Shown here piece by piece: positions 52,755-60,846 of a stretch of 64,000 bases of DNA. Location of the stretch: positions 1 to 64,000 of the forward strand of contig NZ_JALGQH010000027.1 in assembly GCF_022810305.1 (NCBI RefSeq), written 5' to 3'. The position numbers and the translations under genes were made by a program. Each line of letters opens with the position of its first letter. Within the stretch, counting starts at the first letter, position 1. The notes below the pieces were generated by a model, which saw only the letters and a program-made list of their open reading frames with translations, was not told where the DNA came from and did not search any database. The stretch comes from Rhodococcus sp. ARC_M6. Lineage in GTDB: Bacteria > Actinomycetota > Actinomycetes > Mycobacteriales > Mycobacteriaceae.

Positions 52755-53258
52755 TCATGCCTCGATGAATGCGCCACCCAAGAATTGGGCCCCGCGATCA
52801 TCCATAAACTGGACCAGCTCAGTTGCTCGCTTCTCGAATGCCTCAGCCGACCCAGCAACCACCCGCGCGTTCGCCTTACGTGCGTCGATGAGGGAATCGA
52901 TGCTTTCGACTGTCAGATACCTGCACGAAACGAATTGTCCGTCGACGCGGACAGGTGCCTCCAGGATCGGTGCCGACTGACCCCACAGGGAACCGTCACT
53001 ACCTTCTGTGATGATTTCGGCGAGGAGTTCAAAGTTCCGGGCGACGAGTTGCCGCTGTCGATCCGCGAACTTGCTGTGATGACTCCGTGAAAGCAGTTGT
53101 GCCAGATCGGGTGTGCCGAGTCGGCCAGAGTCCAGCTCGTCCCTAAGTGCGTTTGCTGCTCGATCGTCGAGTTCGGTCGAATCAATGCCCACCGAACCTG
53201 CGTCCGAAACAATTTGGCTCTTGATCTCTGTTAGGTATCCATTGATCACGTCGGTCAT
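52755..53258 (-). CDS. Early-region protein of unknown function
   Basis: About 167 residues from ATG 53258, overlapping the ParB-like stop (ATGA). Mostly helical: GYLTEIKSQIVSDAG, NALRDELDSGRLGTPDLAQLL, RQRQLVARNFELLAEI, and a C-terminal SAEAFEKRATELVQFMDD. Coupled translation links it to the ParB-like protein, so it may be its partner. Not recognised. Confidence 0.7.
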   Translation of the reverse strand: MTDVINGYLTEIKSQIVSDAGSVGIDSTELDDRAANALRDELDSGRLGTPDLAQLLSRSHHSKFADRQRQLVARNFELLAEIITEGSDGSLWGQSAPILEAPVRVDGQFVSCRYLTVESIDSLIDARKANARVVAGSAEAFEKRATELVQFMDDRGAQFLGGAFIEA

Positions 53259-54193
53259 TTGCTGGTCACCCATGCTTTCATCTCGTGTGCGAACTGCAAT
53301 AGTGCGTCGATCTTCTCTTCGGTAAATGCGCTGTTGTGGCGCTCGTCCAGGTCGGCGGGGTCATACGGTTGCATTCGTTCGTGCATGTGCCCTGCGCTCG
53401 ACGCTGCTACTCGGATTGCTCGCGATATTCCATTGAAGTAGCTAGCTTGGGCATCGCGTTCCGCTTGCTCTGCCTCACGCTGCTTCCGCGTCTCTTCTCG
53501 GTATGCGGCCCATGCCACGCGTGGCGTCATCACCCCATCATTGACGAGGTCAAGAAATTTGGTTTCGCCGGCGATCGTGAGGTCTGCGACAATCTTGGCG
53601 TTGGCTTCGGCTTCTGCTGCGGCCTCATCCTTTTCACGGCGCACCTTCTCGCGGGCCATGATCTTGTCGCGCTCGGCGCTGGTACGGATTGCATCGGCCA
53701 ACGTGAAAGCTTCTTTGATGGACAATTCGCCAGATGTGACACGAATGGCCAGGTCAGGCTTGTAGTCCAAAATTATCCCAGCCCACGATAGAAGCTTGCG
53801 CGGACCCTCGCTATCGGAACCAGTTCCGATATCTATCGCCCCGCGTCGCCATCTTCCATCTCCACGCCGCCCGTCTTCGAGGTATACAAGGGCGTCACAC
53901 ATCGCGCGTTGGCCTGAGGTTAGATTGCGTCGAGCAGAGTTGCAATCGATCACATACTCAGCAAAATCATCGCCTTCGTATACGACGACGGTCGGAGTAA
54001 CTCCGGCCCGAGCGCAAGCCTCCCGTCGATTGCGCCCATCCAGAAGTAGGCCGTCGAGGGTGACCACGATTGGATTACGTAACCCGTTCGCACGGATCGA
54101 ATCGGCAAGTTCACTCAACTCTACTTCTTGGAGCATGGGGAACTTTTCTGCGTACGGGTGTATGCCTACGATGATTTCGTTGATTTCGTTCAT
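53255..54193 (-). CDS. ParB-like nuclease/N-terminal domain protein
   Basis: A 312-residue protein, ATG 54193 after GGAG. The ParB/Srx core is at residues 8-90: VGIHPYAEKFPML, LADSIRANGLRNPIVV, DGLLLDGRNRREACARAG (the DGRxR box), VYEGDDFAEYVIDCNSARRNLT. A helical middle and a long Glu/Ala/Lys coil (REKVRREKDEAAAEAEAN) follow. It resembles chromosome-partition-like or CTP-binding ParB relatives in phages; whether it partitions or regulates is unknown. Confidence 0.8.
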   Translation of the reverse strand: MNEINEIIVGIHPYAEKFPMLQEVELSELADSIRANGLRNPIVVTLDGLLLDGRNRREACARAGVTPTVVVYEGDDFAEYVIDCNSARRNLTSGQRAMCDALVYLEDGRRGDGRWRRGAIDIGTGSDSEGPRKLLSWAGIILDYKPDLAIRVTSGELSIKEAFTLADAIRTSAERDKIMAREKVRREKDEAAAEAEANAKIVADLTIAGETKFLDLVNDGVMTPRVAWAAYREETRKQREAEQAERDAQASYFNGISRAIRVAASSAGHMHERMQPYDPADLDERHNSAFTEEKIDALLQFAHEMKAWVTSK

Positions 54194-54258
54194 GCACTTC
54201 TCCTTGATCTCAGTCAGCGAAACTTCGCCGCTGCGCCCGATTGCGAGGGCAGGATGGA

Positions 54259-54516
54259 CTAGCAGTCGAAGTAGGCCAGTGCAGACTTCGGCCTTCCCGC
54301 ACTTTCGGGTTGCCTGTCCGCACTGAAGAGGCCGCTCGCCTTATTGGTCTCGCTTTGCTGTTTGATTCGAAGTAGTTCCGCCAGTAGATAAGTCGCGTAT
54401 CGACCTTGGCCTTGTTGCTCAGGCTTGTATTTTGATATCCATCGGACGACTGTTTGGGTTGATCGCGAAAGTCGCTCGGCAGCTTCGTAACGCGTGACCC
54501 ATATAGCTGGATTCAT
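54259..54516 (-). CDS. Small helix-turn-helix protein (excisionase/MerR-like)
   Basis: About 85 residues from ATG 54516 (MNPAIWVTRYEAAERLSRS). The pattern VTRYEAAERLSRSTQTVVRWI is a single HTH_17-type module like those repeated four times in the protein at 19734. The tail is disordered. It could be the excisionase or a transcription switch. Upstream hairpin at 54569-54601. Confidence 0.65.
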   Translation of the reverse strand: MNPAIWVTRYEAAERLSRSTQTVVRWISKYKPEQQGQGRYATYLLAELLRIKQQSETNKASGLFSADRQPESAGRPKSALAYFDC

Positions 54517-54568
54517 GCAGTGACTTTCTTTCTGGAATAGGTGAGTGCGGATAATTTTTTGCACAAAG

Positions 54569-54601
54569 AAGCCACCCTGAACTCTGGTTCGTGGGTGGCT
54601 T
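54569..54601. terminator. Hairpin between early genes
   Basis: AAGCCACCC pairs with GGGTGGCTT over 15 nt, with T-rich sequence on both sides. It separates the 43-residue gene (54675) from the helix-turn-helix gene (54259) on the leftward transcript. Confidence 0.7.
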
Positions 54602-54674
54602 GTTTCTGCTGTCTGGAACGGCTCAATCCGTTACAAACCAATAGTGACATGTGAACGTGCCACACCGGTTTACG

Positions 54675-54806
54675 TCAGGATGCGACTGTGCCTGCACGGA
54701 ACAATGCCGCCAAGCGACTCCAACGTTCTTCAGTCAAAGGTGGTGCGGTTGCGAGGAGTTCGGCGACGCGCGGATCTACAGGTCGTTCGAGTACGGCTGT
54801 GGTCAT
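54675..54806 (-). CDS. 43-residue protein
   Basis: ATG 54806 (MTTAVLERPVDPRVAELL) with AAGGAG ahead. Ends in a helix ERWSRLAALFRAG. Small proteins of this very form are widespread in actinomycete phages and integrative elements from memory, but without a known function. Confidence 0.6.
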   Translation of the reverse strand: MTTAVLERPVDPRVAELLATAPPLTEERWSRLAALFRAGTVAS

Positions 54807-54887
54807 GATTCTCCTTGTCGTAGTGTCCTTCGAATTTCCACGAGGCTCGGCGAGTGCCATATCTACCAACCCATAGAGCCTTGGGGG

Positions 54888-55541
54888 TTACTGCGCCCTC
54901 GGTCCGAGCGCATAGATCGCAGCCTTTCCATGCTTGGCCCCGGACTGCCCACTGGACAGCTTCAAGAGCCAGCGAAGCTCCACGAGTTTCGCCAACGCCG
55001 TCCTGATCCGTTGCCGATTGAATCCTGTGGCGGCTTCGACTTCCCGCGTTGGGCATGTGACTGCCGTTCGCTCGCGCCGTGCGATTTCGCTTGCTACGTA
55101 ACACAATGTCGCCCGCTGCGGCTCATTGAGGCCCATGTCGAGATCCGGATCGTCAAGCAGATCCACCACGGCAAATGCCTCTTCGACAGCTTTCTGTCTC
55201 ATGTCGTAACTGTTGTACGGATCGCTCAGGTGTTCTTGAGCTTTGCTCCACGCGTCATTGAACGCCCGTGCCGCGCTGCCGACTGGAAACTCTTTCCCCT
55301 TGTGGTCCACGGAAAGCTGTCGCCACAGACCAGACTTGAGCGGATCGCACACATGGGACTCAGTTCTTTCACGGCTCCACCCTCGAAGCTGAGTGGCCAT
55401 GCAGATCGAGACGAGCGTCCCGAACTGTTCGGAGCGTTTACCTTTCACCCCATCGTGCACCGCGTCGACGTACCGGGCGGGGAGAGCTTCATCGAGCGAC
55501 TGAGAGACTGGTGGCACTTCTAGGACGCCGGTGGCCGGCAT
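54888..55541 (-). CDS. Winged-helix-containing early protein, possible replication initiator
   Basis: A 217-residue protein, ATG 55541 after GAGGAAG. The first half is helical (MATQLRGWSRERTESHVCDPL). Residues of about 140-200 contain a winged helix: NEPQRATLCYVASEIARRER, CPTREVEAATGFNRQRIRTALAKLVELRWL. Phage initiator or origin-binding proteins look like this, but no enzymatic motif is present. Overlaps the gene before it by 53 bp. Confidence 0.6.
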   Translation of the reverse strand: MPATGVLEVPPVSQSLDEALPARYVDAVHDGVKGKRSEQFGTLVSICMATQLRGWSRERTESHVCDPLKSGLWRQLSVDHKGKEFPVGSAARAFNDAWSKAQEHLSDPYNSYDMRQKAVEEAFAVVDLLDDPDLDMGLNEPQRATLCYVASEIARRERTAVTCPTREVEAATGFNRQRIRTALAKLVELRWLLKLSSGQSGAKHGKAAIYALGPRAQ

Positions 55542-55725
55542 AGGCTTCCTCTTCGTGATCTTGAAGGGCTTCGTGGATTTGATCTGCGAGCGCTCGGAGT
55601 GCTGTCGGACTCATGGCCCACACTCCGGCGGATCCGTTACGGCGTTGGCGAGAAATCAGGAACCGCTGAAATGGTTTGTGGCCTTCACGGGCCTGAACCT
55701 CTGACCTGACTGTGAACTCGGACAT
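55489..55725 (-). CDS. 78-residue early protein
   Basis: ATG 55725 overlaps the stop of the previous small gene (TAAATG). Core: FQRFLISRQRRNGSAGVWAM, TALRALADQIHEALQDHEEEAY. The pattern recalls small proteins that accompany phage replication genes; not recognised. Confidence 0.6.
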   Translation of the reverse strand: MSEFTVRSEVQAREGHKPFQRFLISRQRRNGSAGVWAMSPTALRALADQIHEALQDHEEEAYAGHRRPRSATSLSVAR

Positions 55726-55890
55726 TTACGCGAGCACCGCCCTGTTGAGGGCGTTCAGCCATGCTCCGGCAACGCCATGTTCGGATCGGACGGTGGTGCT
55801 GGCGTTGAATTCCTCGAGTACGTTGAGGGCGTCGAGCACTTCTTTGCGTGTGCATCCTGCGTCTCGCGCTAGGTTGTCTTCTAGGCCCAT
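55726..55890 (-). CDS. 54-residue early protein, first gene of the leftward early operon
   Basis: ATG 55890 (MGLEDNLARDAGCTRKEV) lies 10 bp after AGGAGG; the longer frame up to 56073 is probably untranslated leader. GCTRKEVLDALNVLEEFNA looks like a helix-turn-helix-type recognition region. Its stop overlaps the next start, so the early genes are translationally chained. Confidence 0.55.
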   Translation of the reverse strand: MGLEDNLARDAGCTRKEVLDALNVLEEFNASTTVRSEHGVAGAWLNALNRAVLA

Positions 55891-56425
55891 TTGCTGATAA
55901 CCTCCTAGGATCGACTGCAATCGATCGAGTAGATACGTGTGTGTGCACCACAGGCCCGGAAATGGGTATGCAGTGATCAATCTGATGCCACTGTGGAATT
56001 GACAAAGATCACCCACGATTCGAAGCATGGGCAGAGCTGTAGCCGACAATCGACCTAAGGAATGACGTAGCAAAATCGCGTTGTGCGGTACTACGTCGAG
56101 ATAATGAGCGGCTGTGCGTGGGCTGTCATTGCAGCTCCGGCGTGCGTCTCAGTGCTCAAGACACTACACCTAGTGGCCGACAGAAACACATAACGCGACA
56201 TGTTGTGAGTCGCATTGATGGAATTCCCAGGTCGCCCCAGATCAGCCCCCGTATTCCCGAGCACTTATGCGGCGCGTCGGCGTGTCGCCCGTCACATATC
56301 TCGTTGTACTTTTCGAACCCTGATTTCGTCCGCAGACAGGCAATTTATTGCCGATCACCTTGTCGGGGAGCATATCTAGCGGATTACTTGTTCCACGGCC
56401 AGCGTTCCGCGAACTAACCCATTAA
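55891..56425. other. Early control region, no supported gene
   Basis: About 530 bp between the early operon start and the degenerate ORF at 56426. It contains the inverted repeat GATCGA-ctgcaa-TCGATC (55909-55926) next to the early ribosome-binding site, and the promoter-like TTGTCA (minus strand, near 55998). Open frames here have atypical translations. I expect the early promoter and operators in this stretch. Confidence 0.5.
55909..55926. promoter_or_regulatory. Inverted repeat near the early operon start
   Basis: GATCGA and TCGATC are separated by 6 bp, 19 bp upstream of the start codon at 55890. It could be an operator for a phage regulator or part of the ribosome-binding region structure. 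Confidence 0.4.
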
Positions 56426-56947
56426 GCCCCAAAAGCTCTATGGGTTGATTGCAACCCTGGGACCGTAGACCCACCCCCTGCCATCACTGGCGGCATCACT
56501 CGTGGGATTCCGTCGAGCATCCGTGGGATTTACTCGAGGGAACTTCCTTGCCCTTCGGTTACGAAGTCGGGTTACACGGAGGCTGAGAAGCGCACGCTTG
56601 CACTGTCTCTCAATATTGACCGGCGACATTTGAATCGGGAGCAGAAGCGGGCACTGATTGCGGAGTCCATCAAAGCTGATCCACAGCTCTCGAATCGTGA
56701 GCATGCCAAAAGGATTGGCGTTGACGACAAGACTGTGGGAACCGTCCGAAATGAACTCGAATCAACTGCGGAAATTCCGCAGTTCGACAAGACCATTGGG
56801 GCGGATGGCAAAGAACGGCCCGCATCGAAGCCTCGCGCAGTGGCAGAACCTGAACCACCACAACACAACCCGCTGCCAGCCGACCTTGAACCTGAAACTG
56901 AAGTGGCGCCAGGGATGACCGCCGGCGAACTCGACCAACTCCGATAG
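56426..56947 (+). pseudogene. Degenerate ParB-like helix-turn-helix ORF
   Basis: The frame is open from 56426 to TAG 56947, but there is no in-frame ATG or GTG before 56630 (only TTG). The middle reads GYTEAEKRTLALSLNIDRRHL, then NREQKRALIAESIKADPQLSN and HAKRIGVDDKTVGTVRNELE, which is the DNA-binding middle of ParB-like phage/plasmid proteins. The N-terminal ParB core is missing, so this looks like a remnant. It runs against the early operon. Confidence 0.6.
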
Positions 56948-57125
56948 GTTTTTCGGTGATCGCCGCAAAACTTCGAGCGGCACTTGCCTAAGCTCATGAG
57001 GATTCCGTAAGGAACTTCCTTGCGTTCCCTCTGAAACTCCTTGCAACAATCTGCTGCAAACTGCAAGATCTCGTCAGACGAGAAGCTCCAGATCCTTACA
57101 TGCATCGAGGAATCCGAAGGGAATC
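56500..57125. repeat. Cluster of GGATTCC / GGAACTTCC repeats
   Basis: GTGGGATTCCGT (56502), GTGGGATTT (56523), GGGAACTTCCTTGC (56538), GAGGATTCCGTA (56999), AAGGAACTTCCTTGC (57009, itself palindromic AAGGAA-C-TTCCTT), GAAACTCCTTGC (57033), GAGGAATCC (57105) and GGGAATCC (57119). Repeated and inverted short motifs like these mark partition sites, origins or operator arrays. Confidence 0.45.
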
Positions 57126-57438
57126 CACAGGGACGAAACACAATAACCGCAGGTCAAGGCACAATCGTTCGACATAGACTGTCACGCAGCCGCCAACGAG
57201 AGCACTGCTCACACCGCAAGTGGTCAAGCAAAGCGGTAGCAGAACCCAAGCAAACCGCTACCAAGCTCCCAGCAGGGTGCTAGCTAGTGCTACAGATGGT
57301 CAGAAATTCCAAGCCTTCATCGGATGCAATGAGAACACTCAGAAGTGTGGGAGTCCTCGCGAGAGTTCCCGAGGGTGTCGCGAATTCTGATTCCGGGCTG
57401 GTCGTAGACAACCAGTGCGCCCGTGGGCCCACAAGTAC
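56948..57438. other. Region between remnant ORF and integrase
   Basis: No supported gene; the rightward 80-codon frame at 57041 lacks a ribosome-binding site and reads atypically. It holds part of the repeat cluster and a GGTAGC/GCTACC hairpin near 57233-57262. An origin, a partition site or the end of the integrase transcript could be here. Confidence 0.45.
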
Positions 57439-58803
57439 CTACTTCCGCCAGGTGATCTGGACATACTCAGGTTCAAACCGGCGCAGACCGCGAGGCGACT
57501 TCAAAACCACCACGTCAATCAGCGACGCAATTACCTGCCCACGCAGATCCGCAGACATCGCATCCCACCGTGACCGCAACTCATCGCCCGCCAGAATCAA
57601 GTCAGCCAAGGGCGACACAGACCGGGCATCAGCCAGCTCATCGTCCAGCTTCGCGACCTTCACCCTCAGGTCCTCGGTGCCACGGCGCAGTTGAGACCCA
57701 TCGATAGCGCCTTCTGCGAACATTCCCGCGAGTTGATCCATCCGAGACTGCAGTCCATCGCGTTCGGTCTGCAGGGCAGGCAGGTCGCGGTCGCGGACGT
57801 CAAGCATCAGTTTCGCGTCGGGCATCGACAGGCGACCCAACACCACCTCGTCAATCCACGCGTCGAGGGCTTCACCTTGCCGTGACAGATGGGCCGATTG
57901 GGTGCATCTGTAGTGCATCGAGCCACCAGCGTTGAAGGTCATTGTCATCCGCGATTCGCAGAGTCCACACTGGTAGACACCTGAGCCTTGGTGTTTCCGC
58001 TCGCTGCCCAATCTGCTTGACCGTTTCGGGTCTGCGAATAGCGCGAGCAATGCGTGATGTTCGTCGCGTTCGATGATTCGTGGCCAGTTTCCGTCGCCAA
58101 CGATTCGTCCACGGTATTCCTGCAGAGAGGCATAGCGCGGGTTGGCGAGGATCCGACGTATTGACGACGCATTCCACTTAGGGGCAGACCCCTTGGAGAC
58201 ATGCCCTGCCTCATTCCATTCGCGGGCAACCTGCCGAAGGCTCTTGCCTGAGAGGACATCGGTCGCTGCTGCCCGGATTGCTTGCGCTTCGACCTCAACT
58301 GTCGTTGCTCCATCTTTGGCGTATCCGAAGACTTGCCGACGTGCCCGCCACTGGCCGGATGATGCAGCCTGTTCGTGTGCACGGACCATTCGTTTCCGGG
58401 CGTGATCAATTTCGTGGCGTGCGACTGCGCCGACGATGCGGGCGTTCATTTGTCCGGCTGGTGTGGATAGATCGATCTCGCCGGCCTGCACGGTTCGGAC
58501 CACAATCGATAGTGGCTCGCAGAGTGAGATGAACGATTCGAGCTCGACTGGGGAGCGATGGAGTCTATCAGTGTGCCAGGCGATTACGGCTCCTGCGCGG
58601 CCCCTCTGGAGCGCTTCGAGCATTGCCATATATGCGGGTCGAGGCTTGCCTGAGTAGGCACTCAGATCGTTGTCCGTGAATACCTCAACGACTTCCCAGC
58701 CGAGCGTTTGGGCGAGCGCCTCGCAGTCTTCCCGTTGCCGGTCAACGCCAAGCCCGGATCCTTCACGGTCGGCGGAAATTCGGCAGTAGACGAGTGCGCG
58801 CAT
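57439..58803 (-). CDS. int: Large serine recombinase (integrase)
   Basis: A 454-residue recombinase. The catalytic domain opens VYCRISADREGSGLGVDRQ with the nucleophile Ser in CRIS, followed by DLSAYSGKPRP and VIAWHTDRLHRSPVELE. A recombinase domain and a zinc ribbon (YQCGLCESRM...MHYRC) follow, then a coiled coil (RDLPALQTERDGLQSRMDQL). It recombines attP and attB and needs a separate directionality factor to excise. Its start is 46 bp from the candidate attR core. Confidence 0.95.
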   Translation of the reverse strand: MRALVYCRISADREGSGLGVDRQREDCEALAQTLGWEVVEVFTDNDLSAYSGKPRPAYMAMLEALQRGRAGAVIAWHTDRLHRSPVELESFISLCEPLSIVVRTVQAGEIDLSTPAGQMNARIVGAVARHEIDHARKRMVRAHEQAASSGQWRARRQVFGYAKDGATTVEVEAQAIRAAATDVLSGKSLRQVAREWNEAGHVSKGSAPKWNASSIRRILANPRYASLQEYRGRIVGDGNWPRIIERDEHHALLALFADPKRSSRLGSERKHQGSGVYQCGLCESRMTMTFNAGGSMHYRCTQSAHLSRQGEALDAWIDEVVLGRLSMPDAKLMLDVRDRDLPALQTERDGLQSRMDQLAGMFAEGAIDGSQLRRGTEDLRVKVAKLDDELADARSVSPLADLILAGDELRSRWDAMSADLRGQVIASLIDVVVLKSPRGLRRFEPEYVQITWRK

Positions 58804-58848
58804 GGAAGCATCCTAGACCGTGACGCTTGACATATATAGGGCTTCTAC

Positions 58849-58859
58849 CGACCGACCGA
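58849..58859. repeat. Candidate attR core (11-bp direct repeat)
   Basis: CGACCGACCGA matches 17181-17191. It lies between the integrase start (58803) and the chromosomal gene at 58872, exactly where a serine-integrase attachment site is expected. Excision between the two copies would put the sequence around 17,150 directly upstream of that gene. Confidence 0.5.
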
Positions 58860-58871
58860 ATGAGTAGGAAC

Positions 58872-59219
58872 ATGCAGAATTCAGCGCAGCATCAGCCAAC
58901 CGTCATCACTGCCGTTGCCGCAAATCGCAGCGGCACCATCGCCCTTCGAGCTACCGAGCAGGCCATTCCGATCGACCTCCGAATCCATCAGGAAGAACTG
59001 CGGTACGGCGGGTCGCATCTCGCTCGGAACATCCTGGCCCTCGCGAATCGAGCCGGGCTCGAAGCCGGTGCCCGTCACCGCATCGAATTGGAAGGAAGCG
59101 GGGTTCCCGACGCCATCTTGACCGCCCTGGGACTCGCTACCCGGGAGCAACTCGCCGAGGCCCAGGACGCCGCGGAACAAGCTGCCGCTGCCCCGACGAC
59201 CTGGATGCGTGCGATATGA
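58872..59219 (+). CDS. Conserved small protein upstream of YbaB-like gene
   Basis: 115 residues from ATG 58872 (MQNSAQHQPTVITAVAANR) with AGTAGGA ahead; ATG 58860 is an alternative. AIPIDLRIHQEELRYGGSHLA and a C-terminal Ala-rich helix (TREQLAEAQDAAEQAA). It overlaps the next start by 4 bp. This pair is typical of mycolic actinomycetes. Prophage insertion has probably replaced its native promoter. Confidence 0.65.
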   Translation: MQNSAQHQPTVITAVAANRSGTIALRATEQAIPIDLRIHQEELRYGGSHLARNILALANRAGLEAGARHRIELEGSGVPDAILTALGLATREQLAEAQDAAEQAAAAPTTWMRAI

Positions 59220-59515
59220 ACGAGATGGACCGAATCATGGAACGCGCCAAAAGTCAGTGTGGGCTCATGCAGGACGCGGTCGGCGACGTCGATGCCATCC
59301 GGACAACCGCGTCCAGTGCCGACGGCACCGTCGTGGCCTGTGTGAACGGCACCGGCACGCTGGTCGGACTGACCATCACGGATGCAGTGACGGCGATGGA
59401 CTCCCGCGCAGTAGCCGCTCTGACGATTGCCACCATCCACCAGGCTGTTCACCGCAGCGGGATCGAACGCGAACGCCTCCTGAACCGGCTCCACAGCTCA
59501 CTCGGCGAGGTGTGA
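59216..59515 (+). CDS. YbaB/EbfC-like nucleoid-associated family protein
   Basis: A 99-residue protein. MDRIMERAKSQCGLMQDAV, then GTVVACVNGTGTLVGLTIT and LTIATIHQAVHR match the helix-strands-helix YbaB fold. Corynebacteriales have many such copies near type VII secretion substrates, in agreement with the EspC-like gene left of the prophage. DNA binding is known for the family; in these variants the role is not settled. Confidence 0.7.
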   Translation: MNEMDRIMERAKSQCGLMQDAVGDVDAIRTTASSADGTVVACVNGTGTLVGLTITDAVTAMDSRAVAALTIATIHQAVHRSGIERERLLNRLHSSLGEV

Positions 59516-59562
59516 GCTACCCGCGCTATACCTACGGCGGTTCGATGGATAGGCTTCCGCCC

Positions 59563-60798
59563 ATGGCTGGAGACATCGTCCCTATCGAAATCGGGCTCAC
59601 CAACGGAGACCTCGTCACTTTGTGGGCGCCACGGTGGCGTGAGGGAGACGAAGAGTGGGAGGCTTTCCTCGGCCACGAGGAAGACCTCTACGGGTTCGCG
59701 TCGGTCGCCGAACTCGCAGCATTCATCCGCACCGATACTGACAACGACTTGGTCGACCATCCCGCGTGGAGTGTCGTATCCGGCCTCTCCGCAGCGGAAC
59801 TCGAACCGGAAGAGAACTTCACCTTCGATTTTGTCGGTGTGCCTGAGCTTGCTGCCGGTGACCCTGAATCGTTGGTCGTCGCAGAACTCGAAGAGACCCT
59901 CAACATGGCCCGCAACATCGGCGAGGTCTGCGACCTCGACCCGGTCATCCGATTCTTCAGCGGACACCCGATCCTGGGCGCACTCGCCACCGGCGCCGGC
60001 ACATTCGAAGGCCGCGAAGGTCTCGAAGTGTGGGATCAGGTCGGGGCTGCCATCGCCAAGGACTGGGACAAGGTTCTCGACGCCATCGACACCGTGGTCA
60101 AATCACCCGATGTAGATGCTGCCGCCGTCGCTGTTGCCGAAGCCGAACTCCTCGCTGCCGCCGAGAACACCGTTGACGCCGACGACGTTGCCGACGAGAG
60201 CGAAGACGAAGAATTCGACGAGGAAGATGAAGACGACGACGACTTCGAGGACTCCTTCTGGGAGTCCGTCGGCGTTGATCCGGTCCGCATCATCACGTCG
60301 GCCGACACGCTCTACACCCTGCGCTGCTACCTGAACGATCGCGCAGTCTTCCTCGGATCGAACGGACTGATTACGGTCTTCACGTCCGAGCGCAGCCTCG
60401 CCCGGTACCTGGCAGACAACCACGAACACGATCTGGCACAGGTTGCCACCTACGGCGACATCCAGAACGCCGCAGTGGACGGTTCCCTCGAGATCGAGGT
60501 CACCGACGAAAACGTTTACGTGCTGCCCGGTATTGCCGACGACCTGGCCGCGGGCCCCGAGGCCATCGACGCCGAGCAACTCGAACTGGCCGTCGAATTG
60601 TTCTCCGATGCAGCAGAATTCGCGAACGACGACTCCGTTGACTCAGCTTTGGCCGGCTCCACGGAACTGGGCTGGTATGTCTCGTACCTCCTCAATCCCG
60701 ACCCCTCACGGATGGCACCCAACCCGCCGTTCGTCGTCGAATCCGAAGCCTGGCGCACCCTCGATCGCGAGTTCGAAGCCCGACTGCGCAAGGCCTGA
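59563..60798 (+). CDS. Conserved acidic protein (Rv3311-like)
   Basis: About 411 residues from ATG 59563 (MAGDIVPIEIGLTNGDLV); ATG 59545 is also possible and the frame is open further upstream. It begins as a beta-rich domain (LWAPRWREGDEEWEAFLGHEEDLYGF), has a very acidic linker near residues 210-235 (DESEDEEFDEEDEDDDD) and a second related domain after it (IITSADTLYTLRCYLND, FLGSNGLITVFTS). The position matches Rv3311, sometimes called a primosomal protein without evidence. Confidence 0.7.
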   Translation: MAGDIVPIEIGLTNGDLVTLWAPRWREGDEEWEAFLGHEEDLYGFASVAELAAFIRTDTDNDLVDHPAWSVVSGLSAAELEPEENFTFDFVGVPELAAGDPESLVVAELEETLNMARNIGEVCDLDPVIRFFSGHPILGALATGAGTFEGREGLEVWDQVGAAIAKDWDKVLDAIDTVVKSPDVDAAAVAVAEAELLAAAENTVDADDVADESEDEEFDEEDEDDDDFEDSFWESVGVDPVRIITSADTLYTLRCYLNDRAVFLGSNGLITVFTSERSLARYLADNHEHDLAQVATYGDIQNAAVDGSLEIEVTDENVYVLPGIADDLAAGPEAIDAEQLELAVELFSDAAEFANDDSVDSALAGSTELGWYVSYLLNPDPSRMAPNPPFVVESEAWRTLDREFEARLRKA

Positions 60799-60808
60799 CC
60801 TACCCATC

Positions 60809-60846
60809 AAGCCCGGTTACCCGATCAACACCGCGTAACCGGGCTT
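60809..60846. terminator. Bidirectional terminator between convergent genes
   Basis: AAGCCCGGTTAC pairs perfectly with GTAACCGGGCTT over a 14-nt loop. It follows the acidic protein gene by 10 bp, and add on the other strand ends inside it (stop at 60817-60819). Confidence 0.9.

Larger units (their letters stand above)
17181..58859. mobile_element. Siphovirus prophage, about 41.7 kb
   Basis: The segment holds a full head, tail and lysis gene set in phage order, a serine integrase at one edge and flanking direct repeats. It splits a chromosomal block whose two halves are colinear with M. tuberculosis Rv3302c-Rv3309c and Rv3311-Rv3316. Base composition and codon choice in the phage genes are visibly less GC-rich than in the flanks. 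The broken terminase (47434-49067) may make it defective. Confidence 0.9.

Noticed and set aside
56118..56417. 99-codon rightward frame in the early control region
   Set aside because: No ribosome-binding site and atypical composition; more likely non-coding control DNA.
57041..57283. 80-codon rightward frame before the integrase end
   Set aside because: No start signal, overlaps the repeat cluster, translation unlike a protein.
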